Below, piece by piece: positions 16,176 to 24,096 of a stretch of 39,181 nucleotides of DNA (position 1 is its first letter; each line of letters opens with the position of its first letter). The stretch is from contig DAOUYT010000003.1 of the NCBI GenBank assembly GCA_030665965.1, positions 1 to 39,181 on the forward strand. The letters run 5' to 3'. The notes below the pieces were generated by a model. The model searched no databases, was not told where the DNA came from, and was given only the letters and a program-made list of their open reading frames with translations. The stretch is from a bacterium (GTDB taxonomy: Bacteria; Patescibacteriota; Minisyncoccia; Minisyncoccales; JANBVM01). The translations under genes were made by a program, and so were the position numbers.

Positions 16176-16847
16176 ATGGAAAATTATTTCAATCTTTTCT
16201 GGATTATCTTCTCATATGTCTTAGGTTCCATTCCTTTTGGATATATAATCACCAGGCTTTCAACCAAAAAGAATATCCTGGAGGTGGGCTGGAGAAAGAC
16301 CTCTGGTTCCAATGTGTTCAAGAACATCGGTAAGTGGCAGGGAGTATTGACCGGATTCCTTGATGTAGGTAAGGGATTCTTAGCTGTAATGGCAGCCCAG
16401 TGTCTTGGCTTGCCTGTCTTGATTCAGGTTCTGTCAGGGGTAGCTGCTGTAACCGGTCACAACTGGTCCTGCTTTTTAAGGTTTGCAGGCGGCAGGGGAA
16501 TCGGAACCTTTGTAGGGGCTGCCTTATCTCTTTCAACCAGGATACTGGGGCTTTCTTTAATTGTCCCTATTATACTAGCTTTGGTCTGGAATGCTTCCAT
16601 TGGCACCATCTTATTTTTAATAACCTTCATAGTCTTGTCAATCTGTCAAAACCAGCTTGAGACAGGAGGACTGCTGGGTTTAATATCATTAATACCTATT
16701 TTCATTAAAAGATTAAGTCCCATAGAAGAAATTAAAAAGGCTCAAAACAAAGGTGTTTTATTAAGAAACCGTTTAATCTTTGATGATGACAAATCTTATC
16801 TGGAATTAAGAATAAAAAGAATAATCAGAAAATTGACAAAAAGATAA
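16176..16847 (+). CDS. plsY: Acyl-phosphate:glycerol-3-phosphate acyltransferase PlsY
   Basis: Membrane enzyme for the first acylation of glycerol-3-phosphate. The 223-residue protein has the GSIPFGY motif (about 17-23), the TSGSNVFKNIGK segment with glycine/asparagine substrate loop (about 47-58), DVGKG, GHNWS and the FAGGRGIGTF loop, with five to six hydrophobic segments. PlsY needs acyl-phosphate, normally made by PlsX, which is absent here; the FakA/DegV gene upstream offers an alternative source. The protein has a basic C-terminal tail of about 40 residues beyond the usual end. It is the last gene of the lipid operon, followed by a terminator. Confidence 0.92.
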   Translation: MENYFNLFWIIFSYVLGSIPFGYIITRLSTKKNILEVGWRKTSGSNVFKNIGKWQGVLTGFLDVGKGFLAVMAAQCLGLPVLIQVLSGVAAVTGHNWSCFLRFAGGRGIGTFVGAALSLSTRILGLSLIVPIILALVWNASIGTILFLITFIVLSICQNQLETGGLLGLISLIPIFIKRLSPIEEIKKAQNKGVLLRNRLIFDDDKSYLELRIKRIIRKLTKR

Positions 16848-16867
16848 ACTTTGATAAACTGAAAACA

Positions 16868-16891
16868 GTCCGTTAAACACGGACATTTTTT
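16868..16891 (+). terminator. Rho-independent terminator after plsY
   Basis: Perfect 6-bp stem GTCCGT/ACGGAC (16868-16873 and 16879-16884), loop TAAAC, then a run of six T from 16886. It closes the lipid operon and separates it from nusA. Confidence 0.8.
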
Positions 16892-16910
16892 AAAAATAAA
16901 GCAGTAAAAA

Positions 16911-16916
16911 TATAAT
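16911..16916 (+). promoter_or_regulatory. Putative nusA -10 box
   Basis: A consensus TATAAT lies 15 nt upstream of the nusA ATG and directly after the plsY terminator. No good -35 element is seen at normal spacing. The leader would be about 8 nt, too short for a usual Shine-Dalgarno. Confidence 0.45.
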
Positions 16917-16930
16917 TTAAATAAAAAGCT

Positions 16931-18124
16931 ATGGATATTAAAATGTTTACATCTGCCATTGCCCAGATTGCAGAGGAAAAAGGTCTTTCTTCGGAAAAGA
17001 TTATTGAAACCATTGAACAGGCCTTAGCTGCTGCCTATAAAAAAGATTATGGGAAAAAGGGGCAGGTCATTAAAGCAAAGCTTAATCCAGAATCAGGAGA
17101 GGTTAAATTCTGGCAGGTAAAATTAGTGGCAGACAAAGACATGATTTATTCTGAAAAAGAATTAGTTGAACTAAAAGAGAAAAAAGAAGGTGAAAAAAAG
17201 ATTCGCTTCAATCCAGAAAAACATATCATGCTCCAGGAGGCTAAAAAAATAAAGTCAAAAATTAAATCAGGGGAAGAATTAATCATCCCCCTTAAAACCC
17301 AGAAAGATTACGGCCGGATTGCAGCTCAAACAGCAAAACAGGTAATAATGCAAAGAATCAGAGAAGCAGAAAAAAAGAGCATTTTTGATGAATATAAATC
17401 AAAAGAAGAACAGATTATTTCTGGAATCGTTCAAAGAATAGAAGGAAGAAATATTATTTTAGACATTGGTAAAACACTGGGAGTGCTTTCAAGAGAAGAA
17501 CAGATTCCAGGAGAGTTTTACAGGCCAGGCCAAAGATTAAAGGTTTATGTCTTAGGGGTTGAAGAAACGCCCAGGGGTCCTAAGATTTTCCTGTCCAGGG
17601 CTTATCCCAAATTAGTTTCCAGGCTATTTGAACTAGAGGTTCCAGAAATCTCTTCAGGGGCAGTAATCATTAAATCAATAGCCAGAGAAGCAGGCTCAAG
17701 AACAAAGATTGCTGTTGCCTCAACCGAAGAAAGCATTGATCCCATAGGAGCTGCTGTGGGTCAAAGAGGAACCAGGGTTCAGGTGGTGATTAATGAATTA
17801 GGAGGAGAAAAAATCGATATTATTGAGTATTCAGAGGATCCCAAACAATATATCACCAATTCTTTAAGCCCGGCAAAGGTTTTGGAGGTCAAGATTCTAC
17901 CTAAAAACAAAGCCTTGGCTGTTGTCCCTGAAGACCAATTGTCTCTAGCTATTGGTAAAAATGGTCAAAATGTCAGATTGGCAGCAAAACTTACTGGATG
18001 GAAAATAGATGTCAGGAGTCCTGATACCCAGGAAGAGAAAGAAGAAAAAGAGGAAGTTAAAAAAGAAGAAAAAACTAAAAAGAAAAGAAAAACCAAGAAA
18101 AAACAAAAAAAAGCAAAAAAATAA
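16931..18124 (+). CDS. nusA: Transcription termination/antitermination factor NusA
   Basis: RNA-polymerase-binding elongation factor. The 397-residue protein has the N-terminal NusA domain (about 1-125, with ALAAAYKKDYG near 31-41), an S1 domain (about 130-205), and two KH domains (about 210-345) with GAAVGQRGTRVQ and LAIGKNGQNVRLAAKLTGWKID. The C-terminal 40 residues are almost only Lys and Glu, a low-complexity basic tail instead of the acidic repeats of E. coli NusA. It stands alone rather than in the usual rimP-nusA-infB order. No Shine-Dalgarno is seen; a TATAAT lies 15 nt upstream of the ATG. Confidence 0.95.
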   Translation: MDIKMFTSAIAQIAEEKGLSSEKIIETIEQALAAAYKKDYGKKGQVIKAKLNPESGEVKFWQVKLVADKDMIYSEKELVELKEKKEGEKKIRFNPEKHIMLQEAKKIKSKIKSGEELIIPLKTQKDYGRIAAQTAKQVIMQRIREAEKKSIFDEYKSKEEQIISGIVQRIEGRNIILDIGKTLGVLSREEQIPGEFYRPGQRLKVYVLGVEETPRGPKIFLSRAYPKLVSRLFELEVPEISSGAVIIKSIAREAGSRTKIAVASTEESIDPIGAAVGQRGTRVQVVINELGGEKIDIIEYSEDPKQYITNSLSPAKVLEVKILPKNKALAVVPEDQLSLAIGKNGQNVRLAAKLTGWKIDVRSPDTQEEKEEKEEVKKEEKTKKKRKTKKKQKKAKK

Positions 18125-18157
18125 CTTTATTAATTTTTAAATTTTTGCTAAAATCTC

Positions 18158-18163
18158 TATAAT
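18158..18163 (+). promoter_or_regulatory. Putative clpP -10 box
   Basis: Consensus TATAAT 18 nt before the clpP ATG, in the 57 nt gap after nusA. No clear -35. A nearby upstream ATG at 18165 is followed by a stop after six codons and is not the start. Confidence 0.45.
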
Positions 18164-18181
18164 AATGCCTTATCACCACAT

Positions 18182-18769
18182 ATGAGCTTAATTCCCACTA
18201 TTATTGAAAAAACAAAATACGGAGAAAGAGCCTATGATATCTATTCAAGACTTTTAAAAGAAAGGATTATTTTCCTGGGGGGTCCTATTATTGATCCAGT
18301 AGCCAACTCTGTTATTGCCCAAATGCTTTTTTTAGCATCAAAAGACCCTAAAAAAGACATCCAGTTATACATAAATTCACCAGGCGGAGTCCTTACCTCA
18401 GCTTTAGCTATTTACGATACCATGCAGTATATAAAATGTTCTGTTTCCACGGTCTGCGTGGGATCTGCAGCTTCAGGGGCAGCCGTCTTGCTGGCAGCTG
18501 GAACAAAAGGAAAGAGATTTGCTCTGCCCAATGCCCAGATATTGCTCCACCAGGTAGCTGTAAGCGGGTTAGGAGGAGCTGCAGTAGAAATTGAAATTAC
18601 AGCCAAACACATCATTAAACTCAAAGAAAGGGTAAATAAGATATTGGCTAAACACACAGGTCAAAAGCTGGGAAGAATTGAAAAAGATACTGACCGTGAT
18701 TTCTATCTTTCGGTTGAGGAAGCCAAAGAATACGGTCTTATTGACGAGATAATTAAAACAAAAAAGTAA
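18182..18769 (+). CDS. clpP: ATP-dependent Clp protease proteolytic subunit
   Basis: Serine protease that forms the double-heptamer chamber fed by ClpX/ClpA. The 195-residue protein has the usual length. Ser98 in GSAASGA, His123 in LLHQ and an aspartate in the DTDRD segment (169-173) make the triad. The FLGGPI motif, the YINSPGG oxyanion strand and YGLIDEI near the C-terminus are typical. The usual SMGA after the nucleophile reads SGAA here, and the following HQP is HQV, small departures in conserved spots. No Clp ATPase is in the window. The next gene begins 7 nt downstream. Confidence 0.93.
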   Translation: MSLIPTIIEKTKYGERAYDIYSRLLKERIIFLGGPIIDPVANSVIAQMLFLASKDPKKDIQLYINSPGGVLTSALAIYDTMQYIKCSVSTVCVGSAASGAAVLLAAGTKGKRFALPNAQILLHQVAVSGLGGAAVEIEITAKHIIKLKERVNKILAKHTGQKLGRIEKDTDRDFYLSVEEAKEYGLIDEIIKTKK

Positions 18770-18776
18770 AAATTTA

Positions 18777-19841
18777 ATGAAAAAGTTCTGGACTTCTAAA
18801 AAATTCTGGTTGATATTTTTAGCCCTTGTTATAATAGGGCTTTTTGTTTATTTTATATTCTTTGTAAAATCCCCTGACCGCATTGATGGGGATGAATTGC
18901 CAGAAGAGGTTAAAAAAGATAGGATTCCGCCTTCCACTGCCATTGTTTCACCAGAAAATAAATCCTGGTGGAATAAGGATTTTCAGGTGACTATTGATGA
19001 TTCTGATATAGGGTCTGGATTGGTAGATTTTATAGCCAGAAAAAAGGGCTGCCAGTACCTTATTGTGGATCTGGGAACCGACCAGGCTAGGCTGGGTTTC
19101 AGAAAGTGTGATCCTGTTGATATAACCATACCTGTTGGTCTGGAAAAAACCTGTTCTTCTTCTTATTCAAAAGACAATGTATCTCTGGGAAAATGCAAGG
19201 TTTCAACTAGGGCTTTTGATCAGGCTGGCAATGATTCAGGATGGAAGAGCAAGGTCTTTAATATTGATTTAATAAAGCCTGAGGTTCAAAAAATTGTTGT
19301 CAATCAAAACCTTGAACTGAATCAAGAGCATGTTTTTAATACCACTGTATCTGACAACAGCAAGATTACAGGTTGCTGGTTTTATATTAATGGAAAACCC
19401 CTTGATACCCCTGTCACAATTTCACCCATACCCTGTGAAAATGAAGAGCAATGTAATATTTCTTTAAATCACAGTTTTGACAAAGAAGGAGATTTTTTTG
19501 TTAGATTTGTTTGTTCTGATATTGCTAAGAACATAGGTTCTGGAGAACTGGTTAAAATAAAGGTTGCAACCAATCACCCTCCTCAAATCTCTTCTTGCAG
19601 AGTTAATCCCACCCAAGGAACCAGCCAAACCGGGTTTCAGTTTAATGTGATAGCTATTGATTTAGAAGAAGATCAAATTTTTTATCTCTGGGATTTTGGT
19701 GACAATAAAACTTCAATTGAACAAAATCCTGTCCATTTTTATGAAAAAACAGGTATTTTTGAGCCAAACGTTTCTGTTTCTGATAATCAAATCAGGGGAA
19801 ATGACTGCTCAACCGCCTGGGTAACTATTGTTGAAGATTAA
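18777..19841 (+). CDS. Membrane-anchored extracellular protein with PKD/Ig-like domains
   Basis: A 354-residue protein with a basic N-terminus and one hydrophobic helix at about 11-30, predicted as an uncleaved anchor with the rest outside the cell. The outside part is beta-rich: two Ig-like segments (about 45-165 and 165-265) with several cysteines (likely disulfides), and a C-terminal PKD domain (about 268-350) marked by YLWDFGDNKTS and an ENPVH-like turn (EQNPVHFYEKTG). Similar chains in CPR genomes are cell-surface proteins of unknown role, perhaps adhesive. It is 11 nt upstream of the pilin-like gene, so both may build one surface structure. Function not assigned. Confidence 0.7.
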   Translation: MKKFWTSKKFWLIFLALVIIGLFVYFIFFVKSPDRIDGDELPEEVKKDRIPPSTAIVSPENKSWWNKDFQVTIDDSDIGSGLVDFIARKKGCQYLIVDLGTDQARLGFRKCDPVDITIPVGLEKTCSSSYSKDNVSLGKCKVSTRAFDQAGNDSGWKSKVFNIDLIKPEVQKIVVNQNLELNQEHVFNTTVSDNSKITGCWFYINGKPLDTPVTISPIPCENEEQCNISLNHSFDKEGDFFVRFVCSDIAKNIGSGELVKIKVATNHPPQISSCRVNPTQGTSQTGFQFNVIAIDLEEDQIFYLWDFGDNKTSIEQNPVHFYEKTGIFEPNVSVSDNQIRGNDCSTAWVTIVED

Positions 19842-19852
19842 AAAATGTTATT

Positions 19853-20533
19853 ATGACAATAATGCCAAATAAGGTATATAAAAAGGTTTTAGTGGTAGTT
19901 TTAGGTTTAATCTTTGCTGAGATTTGTCTGGCTCTTCCTTTAGGTTTGATAAATCCCCCTAATGGGGCAGCTAATGTTCCGGTTGATGGTTATTTTAAAT
20001 GGGAGCATGCAGGGGGAGCAACAAAGTATATCTTGGACATTGATCAATTTACCCAATCAGAAGATAATATCCAGGCTTACAATGTCTGTCCCGGCGACGG
20101 ATTCTGTTATTTTTATTTTCTGAATTTAACTGCCGGGGACATAGACTACCTAACACCATATCAGTGGAATATTACTGCCTACGATGCAAACGGGAATCTC
20201 ATTGATTCCTCTCCGGTCTATTCTTTCAGTTCTGAAATGCCGCCTGCTCCTCCTATAGACAATGGAGGGGGTCCCATAGACCTTTTCAATCCTTTAAAAG
20301 CTGGGAGTCTCTGGGAGGCAATAGATGCTCTAATAAACTTCCTTTTTGTTCTGGCCTTTGCCATTGCCCCTATCTTGTTTATTTATGCTGCTTTTTTAAT
20401 GATATTCAATCGGGGTGATGCCGGGGCAATAGCTAAAGCTAAAACAATAATTCTCTGGACAGTCATTGCCCTAGCTATTATCTTATTTGCTAAAGGACTG
20501 CCTGCTGTAATAAAAGGCGCTCTGGGCAGTTAA
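19853..20533 (+). CDS. TrbC/VirB2-like pilin with extracellular Ig-like head
   Basis: A 226-residue secreted or membrane protein. A signal peptide covers about residues 8-28 (start could also be the ATG at 19862). Residues 30-125 form a fibronectin/Ig-like region with PPNGAANVPVDGYFKW, then a Pro-rich linker. The C-terminal 65 residues hold two hydrophobic helices with a short polar turn (FNRGDAGAIAKAK between them), the layout of TrbC/VirB2 pilins and of many small CPR pilin-like proteins. The head-plus-pilin arrangement is larger than plain VirB2. Terminator-like hairpin follows 33 nt after the stop. Role in a pilus or secretion channel is inference. Confidence 0.65.
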   Translation: MTIMPNKVYKKVLVVVLGLIFAEICLALPLGLINPPNGAANVPVDGYFKWEHAGGATKYILDIDQFTQSEDNIQAYNVCPGDGFCYFYFLNLTAGDIDYLTPYQWNITAYDANGNLIDSSPVYSFSSEMPPAPPIDNGGGPIDLFNPLKAGSLWEAIDALINFLFVLAFAIAPILFIYAAFLMIFNRGDAGAIAKAKTIILWTVIALAIILFAKGLPAVIKGALGS

Positions 20534-20566
20534 ATTACTGTCTCGGTTAAACATCCATATATCCTG

Positions 20567-20592
20567 ACCCTGTCAAACAGGGTTGATTTTTT
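20567..20592 (+). terminator. Rho-independent terminator after the pilin-like gene
   Basis: Perfect 7-bp stem ACCCTGT/ACAGGGT (20567-20573 and 20577-20583), loop CAA, followed by TGA and six T. Ends the nusA-clpP-surface protein run. Confidence 0.8.
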
Positions 20593-20603
20593 GAAAGACA
20601 TTT

Positions 20604-20676
20604 GATATATTTATATATCGTAGAAAATAACTTTGGACTTTGGATTTATTTAGATAATTTTTCCAAAATTGCAAAA
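20604..20676. repeat. Two inverted repeats in the gap before rny
   Basis: The 197 nt gap 20534-20730 has no gene. Besides the terminator it holds a perfect 7-bp palindrome GATATAT/ATATATC (20604-20619) and an inverted repeat TCCAAAA/TTTTGGA (about 20652-20676) with an 11 nt loop. They may be part of the rny promoter/operator or its 5' leader; no factor can be named. Confidence 0.4.
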
Positions 20677-20730
20677 CAGTTTTGGAGACCAGTTAAATTA
20701 TGCGAAATAGCCAATTTCTTACTTTAAATT

Positions 20731-22260
20731 ATGAGTCAGTTAACCCAATTAATTCTGGGAATATTTTCCCTTTCAATAGGTTCAATTTTAGGGTATTATG
20801 CCCGTCAATCAATTGCCAAAAAAGACTGGAAAACAATCGAGTCAAAGATTCAAAAGAGAATCGAGAAAGCAACAAGGGAGTCTGAAGGAGTCTTGTCTCG
20901 ATCAAAAGAAAAAGCTTCTCTAATCCTCAGGCAAATAAAAAAAGAAGAGGAAGTCAGAAGAAAAAGGCTTTTTAAAGCCGAGCAGCTGTTGTCAAAAAGA
21001 GAAAGTATCTTGGATAGAAAACTTTCTGATTTTGAAGTAAAACGAAAAGATTTCCAAGAAAAGATTGAGAAATTAAAAAAGATTAAATCATCCTTAGAAG
21101 AATTAAAAGATACAGCCGTTAAAGAATTAGAAAAAGTTTCTGGTTTGAGCAGGAAAGAAGCTAAAGCTGAATTATTTAAAACCCTGGAAAAAGAATATCA
21201 AACAGATATGCTGGAAAGGATAAGTAAGATGGAAAACGAAGGATATGAAAGGTTTGAAAGAAAGGCCAAGGGTATCCTGGCCACGGCCATTCAAAAATAT
21301 GCCCTTCCCCAGGCTCAAGAAATTACCACCAGTACTGTTTCTTTACCAAATGAAGACATAAAAGGAAGAATAATTGGTAAAGAAGGGAGGAACATCAGAG
21401 CCTTTGAGAGATTAACCGGAGTAGAATTAATTATTGATGAAACCCCGGAAGCAATAGTAATCTCAGGTTTTGACCCTATCAGAAGACAGGTGGCTAAGAC
21501 AGCTCTAGAAAAACTGATTTTAGACGGAAGAATCCAGCCAGCCAGGATTGAAGAAAAAGTGAAGGAAGCAAAAAAAGAAATAAACAGTCAAATTAAAAAA
21601 GCTGGAGAAGCCTCTGTGTATGAATTGGGTCTGGTGGGATTAAACCCCAGACTCATTCAATTACTGGGAAGATTGAGATTCAGGACCAGTTACGGTCAAA
21701 ATGTCTTGCTCCATTCAATCGAGGTAGCTTATCTATCTTCTTTTCTGGCTGAAGAAATGGGGGCTGATCCTTTAATCTGTAAAAAAGCAGGTTTGTTCCA
21801 TGACATTGGAAAAGCGGTTGACCATCAGATTGAGGGCTCCCACGTTGACATTGGAATTAAGATATTGGAAAAATTTAAGATAGACAAGGAAATAATCGAT
21901 GCCATGAAATCTCATCATGGAGAATACCCGTCTAAAAGCATTGAATCTGTTCTCGTCCAGGTGGCTGACCAGATATCTGGTACCAGACCTGGAGCAAGAA
22001 AGGATACCTTAGAGAATTATCTAAAGAGATTATCAGACCTGGAAAACGTAGCTACTTCTTTTTCCGGGGTGGAAAGGGCCTGGGCCCTGCAGGCAGGAAG
22101 AGAAATCAGGGTTTTTGTGAGACCGGAAGAGATAGATGATTGGAAAGCAAAGAATCTGGCAAAAGAAATTGCTAGAAAAATCCAGGAGGAATTAAGATAT
22201 CCTGGAGAAATTAAGGTCACGGTAATCAGGGAAAAAAGGATGATAGAGTACGCAAAATAA
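20731..22260 (+). CDS. rny: Ribonuclease Y
   Basis: Membrane-anchored endoribonuclease starting mRNA decay. The 509-residue protein has an N-terminal hydrophobic helix (about 5-23), a long charged coiled coil to about 190, a KH domain (about 200-265) with GRIIGKEGRNIRAFE, and an HD domain with HDIGKA (His357-Asp358) and SHHGEY. Length and order match the family. I chose the ATG at 20731; another ATG at 20700 is in a different frame. No Shine-Dalgarno is evident. The terminator lies directly after the stop. Confidence 0.95.
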   Translation: MSQLTQLILGIFSLSIGSILGYYARQSIAKKDWKTIESKIQKRIEKATRESEGVLSRSKEKASLILRQIKKEEEVRRKRLFKAEQLLSKRESILDRKLSDFEVKRKDFQEKIEKLKKIKSSLEELKDTAVKELEKVSGLSRKEAKAELFKTLEKEYQTDMLERISKMENEGYERFERKAKGILATAIQKYALPQAQEITTSTVSLPNEDIKGRIIGKEGRNIRAFERLTGVELIIDETPEAIVISGFDPIRRQVAKTALEKLILDGRIQPARIEEKVKEAKKEINSQIKKAGEASVYELGLVGLNPRLIQLLGRLRFRTSYGQNVLLHSIEVAYLSSFLAEEMGADPLICKKAGLFHDIGKAVDHQIEGSHVDIGIKILEKFKIDKEIIDAMKSHHGEYPSKSIESVLVQVADQISGTRPGARKDTLENYLKRLSDLENVATSFSGVERAWALQAGREIRVFVRPEEIDDWKAKNLAKEIARKIQEELRYPGEIKVTVIREKRMIEYAK

Positions 22261-22268
22261 ACAAACAG

Positions 22269-22296
22269 CCCCTACCAAATCTGGCAGGGGTTTTTT
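22269..22296 (+). terminator. Rho-independent terminator after rny
   Basis: Stem CCCCT-A-CC / GG-C-AGGGG with one mismatch (22269-22276 and 22283-22290), six-base loop AAATCT, then six T (22291-22296). It also shields rny from the minus-strand tRNA genes. Confidence 0.85.
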
Positions 22297-22301
22297 GTTT
22301 G

Positions 22302-22373
22302 AGCGGGCGAAGGGAATCGAACCCTCATCATAGCCTTGGAAGGGCTAGATAATAACCATTATACGACGCCCGC
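22302..22373 (-). tRNA. tRNA-Gly (anticodon TCC)
   Basis: On the minus strand a full cloverleaf folds: acceptor GCGGGCG/CGCCCGC, anticodon stem TAGCC/GGCTA with loop CTTCCAA (anticodon TCC), T arm AGGGTTCGATTCCCT, discriminator U as usual for bacterial glycine tRNA. No encoded CCA. Confidence 0.95.
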
Positions 22374-22388
22374 ATTTAATATTCATTA

Positions 22389-22459
22389 TCGGGGTGCTGG
22401 GAATTGAACCCAGTCTTCATCCTCCCAAAGGACGCGTATTACCGGTATACTACACCCCG
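22389..22459 (-). tRNA. tRNA-Pro (anticodon TGG)
   Basis: Minus-strand cloverleaf: acceptor CGGGGTG/CACCCCG, anticodon stem CGTCC/GGATG with loop TTTGGGA (anticodon TGG), T arm CTGGGTTCAATTCCCAG, discriminator A. The acceptor stem begins with C, as is typical of bacterial proline tRNA. No encoded CCA. It lies upstream of tRNA-Gly with a 15 nt spacer, so the two are probably cotranscribed. Confidence 0.95.
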
Positions 22460-22716
22460 ATATACAATCTTATTACCATCTAACTTTCCTTTGGAAACTT
22501 AATTAGTGGCTGCAGGTAAAAATTTACTGGGCCAAACCTGTTTTTTTTGGCCTGGCAAAGGAAACGTCATTATAAAATCAGTTCTGGAAAAATTATGGCT
22601 CATTTTATCAATTTATTTTCCTTTCGTCAATCAATAAAAACAAAAAACAGGTTGTATAATCTCTGTAAAATGTATTTGTTTTCTTCGGTTAATTCGTGTG
22701 TTATACTAAAATAATA
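22460..22716. other. Gene-free stretch between tRNA-Pro and the histidine kinase
   Basis: No gene seen in these 257 bases. It must hold the minus-strand tRNA promoter and the plus-strand kinase promoter. An inverted repeat GGCCAAA/TTTGGCC (22530-22552) with a T-rich loop is present without a T tail. TATACT at 22702-22707 with TTGTTT at 22676-22681 (20 nt apart, wider than ideal) is the likely kinase promoter. Confidence 0.45.
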
Positions 22717-23667
22717 ATGTTGTTCAAAGAAGTTTTAGATCAATTAAATATTTCTGCCCAGTGCAAAAAATACAATCTTTCTCTTTGGCAGTGTCCTCAG
22801 TTTCTTTTTTTAATAATGGGAATAGTTATTATTGTTTCAGCTCTAACAGCCTATAACATTGGTACCCGTCATATCGAAGATCCTCTGATGGTTAGTTTAA
22901 TTGTTCTCGTGCTTGTGGCAGTCTTATTTGTTCTTACCTTTGTGATAACCCAGGGTTATGAAAGATTGGCTGAAGCAAACAGAATGAAATCAGAATTCAT
23001 TAGTGTGGCAACCCATCAATTAAGGTCCCCTCTCTCAAATCTAAGATGGGTAATTGAATTATTAATGTCTGAAAAGTCAGGACAAACAAAAAAAGAGCAG
23101 ACAGACTATTTTGGGATATTGAAAGAAAATATCAATAGAATGCAGGATTTGATTTCCGAACTGTTAACTGTTTCCAGGATTGAAGCTGCTAAACTGCCTG
23201 TAAGGAAAAAGGATTTTTCCATAAAGGAATTGATTGAAGATTTAATCTCTGAATACAGACCGTTTATTGAAGCCTCCAACGTAAAAATATCTTTTAATGC
23301 CCGTGGAAATTTACCACAGGTCTTTTCTGATCCCCTCCATCTCAGACTGGTAATAGAGAATCTCCTGGATAATGCCATTAGATATATAAAAGACAGGGGA
23401 GGGGTTGAGATAGAACTTTTTAAAAAAGGTAAAAACATCTGTTTTTCAATAAAAGATACTGGTGTTGGTATTCCGGAAATGGACAAAAAATATATCTTTA
23501 GAAAATTTTTCCGTTCAAGAAATGTCTTAAAGTATCAAACCCAGGGTGCTGGTTTGGGCCTGTATATTTCAAAAGCCATCATTAAAAGATTGGGAGGAAA
23601 AATATTTTTTAAATCTAAAGAAGGTGTGGGGTCGACATTTTGGTTTACCTTACCAATAAAAAAATAA
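22717..23667 (+). CDS. Membrane sensor histidine kinase
   Basis: Two-component sensor that autophosphorylates on His100. From ATG 22717 it has 316 residues: two membrane helices (about 29-47 and 58-78) with almost no external loop, then a HisKA domain with VATHQLRSPL and a HATPase domain with N box ENLLDNAIRY, DTGVGIP (G1) and GAGLGLYISKAI (G2). A GTG at 22696 is also in frame but overlaps the TATACT -10 box, so I prefer the ATG. The minimal sensor suggests it reads membrane or intramembrane signals. Partner regulator follows 4 nt downstream, and pilB is next, so pilus control is plausible. Confidence 0.92.
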   Translation: MLFKEVLDQLNISAQCKKYNLSLWQCPQFLFLIMGIVIIVSALTAYNIGTRHIEDPLMVSLIVLVLVAVLFVLTFVITQGYERLAEANRMKSEFISVATHQLRSPLSNLRWVIELLMSEKSGQTKKEQTDYFGILKENINRMQDLISELLTVSRIEAAKLPVRKKDFSIKELIEDLISEYRPFIEASNVKISFNARGNLPQVFSDPLHLRLVIENLLDNAIRYIKDRGGVEIELFKKGKNICFSIKDTGVGIPEMDKKYIFRKFFRSRNVLKYQTQGAGLGLYISKAIIKRLGGKIFFKSKEGVGSTFWFTLPIKK

Positions 23668-23671
23668 TAAT

Positions 23672-24040
23672 ATGAAAACAATTCTCTTTATTGAAGACGA
23701 ATCTGCCCTCCAAAAAACCCTTGGCGATATTTTAAAGACAGAGGGGTACGAGACAATTCCAGCTCTTGACGGAGAGACTGGTTTAAAGATGGCCAGGACC
23801 AAAAAACCTGATTTAATTCTACTTGACCTCATCTTACCCAAGATGCATGGCTTTGACGTTTTAAAAAAGTTAAAACAAGACGAGGAAACAAAAGATATCC
23901 CGGTAATTGTTTTAACCAACCTGGAATCAATAGAGGAAGTGGATAGGGCGATTGAACTCGGGGCTACAACCTATCTGATAAAAGCCTATTACGGTTTAAA
24001 AGAAGTGGTAAAAAAAATCAAAAAAGCCCTGGGGGAATAA
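23672..24040 (+). CDS. Single-domain response regulator (CheY-like)
   Basis: A 122-residue receiver domain: acidic pair Asp9/Glu10, phosphoacceptor Asp52 in LLDLILPKMHG, Thr in VLTNLE, Lys in YLIKAYY. There is no DNA-binding output domain, so it must act by protein contact, possibly on the pilus ATPase encoded next. It lies 4 nt after the kinase; 56 nt separate it from pilB. Confidence 0.92.
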   Translation: MKTILFIEDESALQKTLGDILKTEGYETIPALDGETGLKMARTKKPDLILLDLILPKMHGFDVLKKLKQDEETKDIPVIVLTNLESIEEVDRAIELGATTYLIKAYYGLKEVVKKIKKALGE

Positions 24041-24096
24041 AGTCCAGGATTCTGGTTTTAAGGCTATTATTCAAATAATTATCCAGAAGATATATT

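Noticed and set aside
20700-20885. Short reading frame starting at the ATG at 20700
   Set aside because: It overlaps the start of rny in another frame, shows no family features and is best seen as a shadow; the ATG at 20731 gives the full RNase Y N-terminus with its membrane helix.
22530-22552. GGCCAAA/TTTGGCC inverted repeat as a terminator
   Set aside because: No T tail follows on either strand at the right distance; the gene it would end is not apparent.
22696-22716. GTG start for the histidine kinase
   Set aside because: The GTG lies just before the TATACT -10 box, so a transcript from that promoter would not contain it; the ATG at 22717 keeps both membrane helices.
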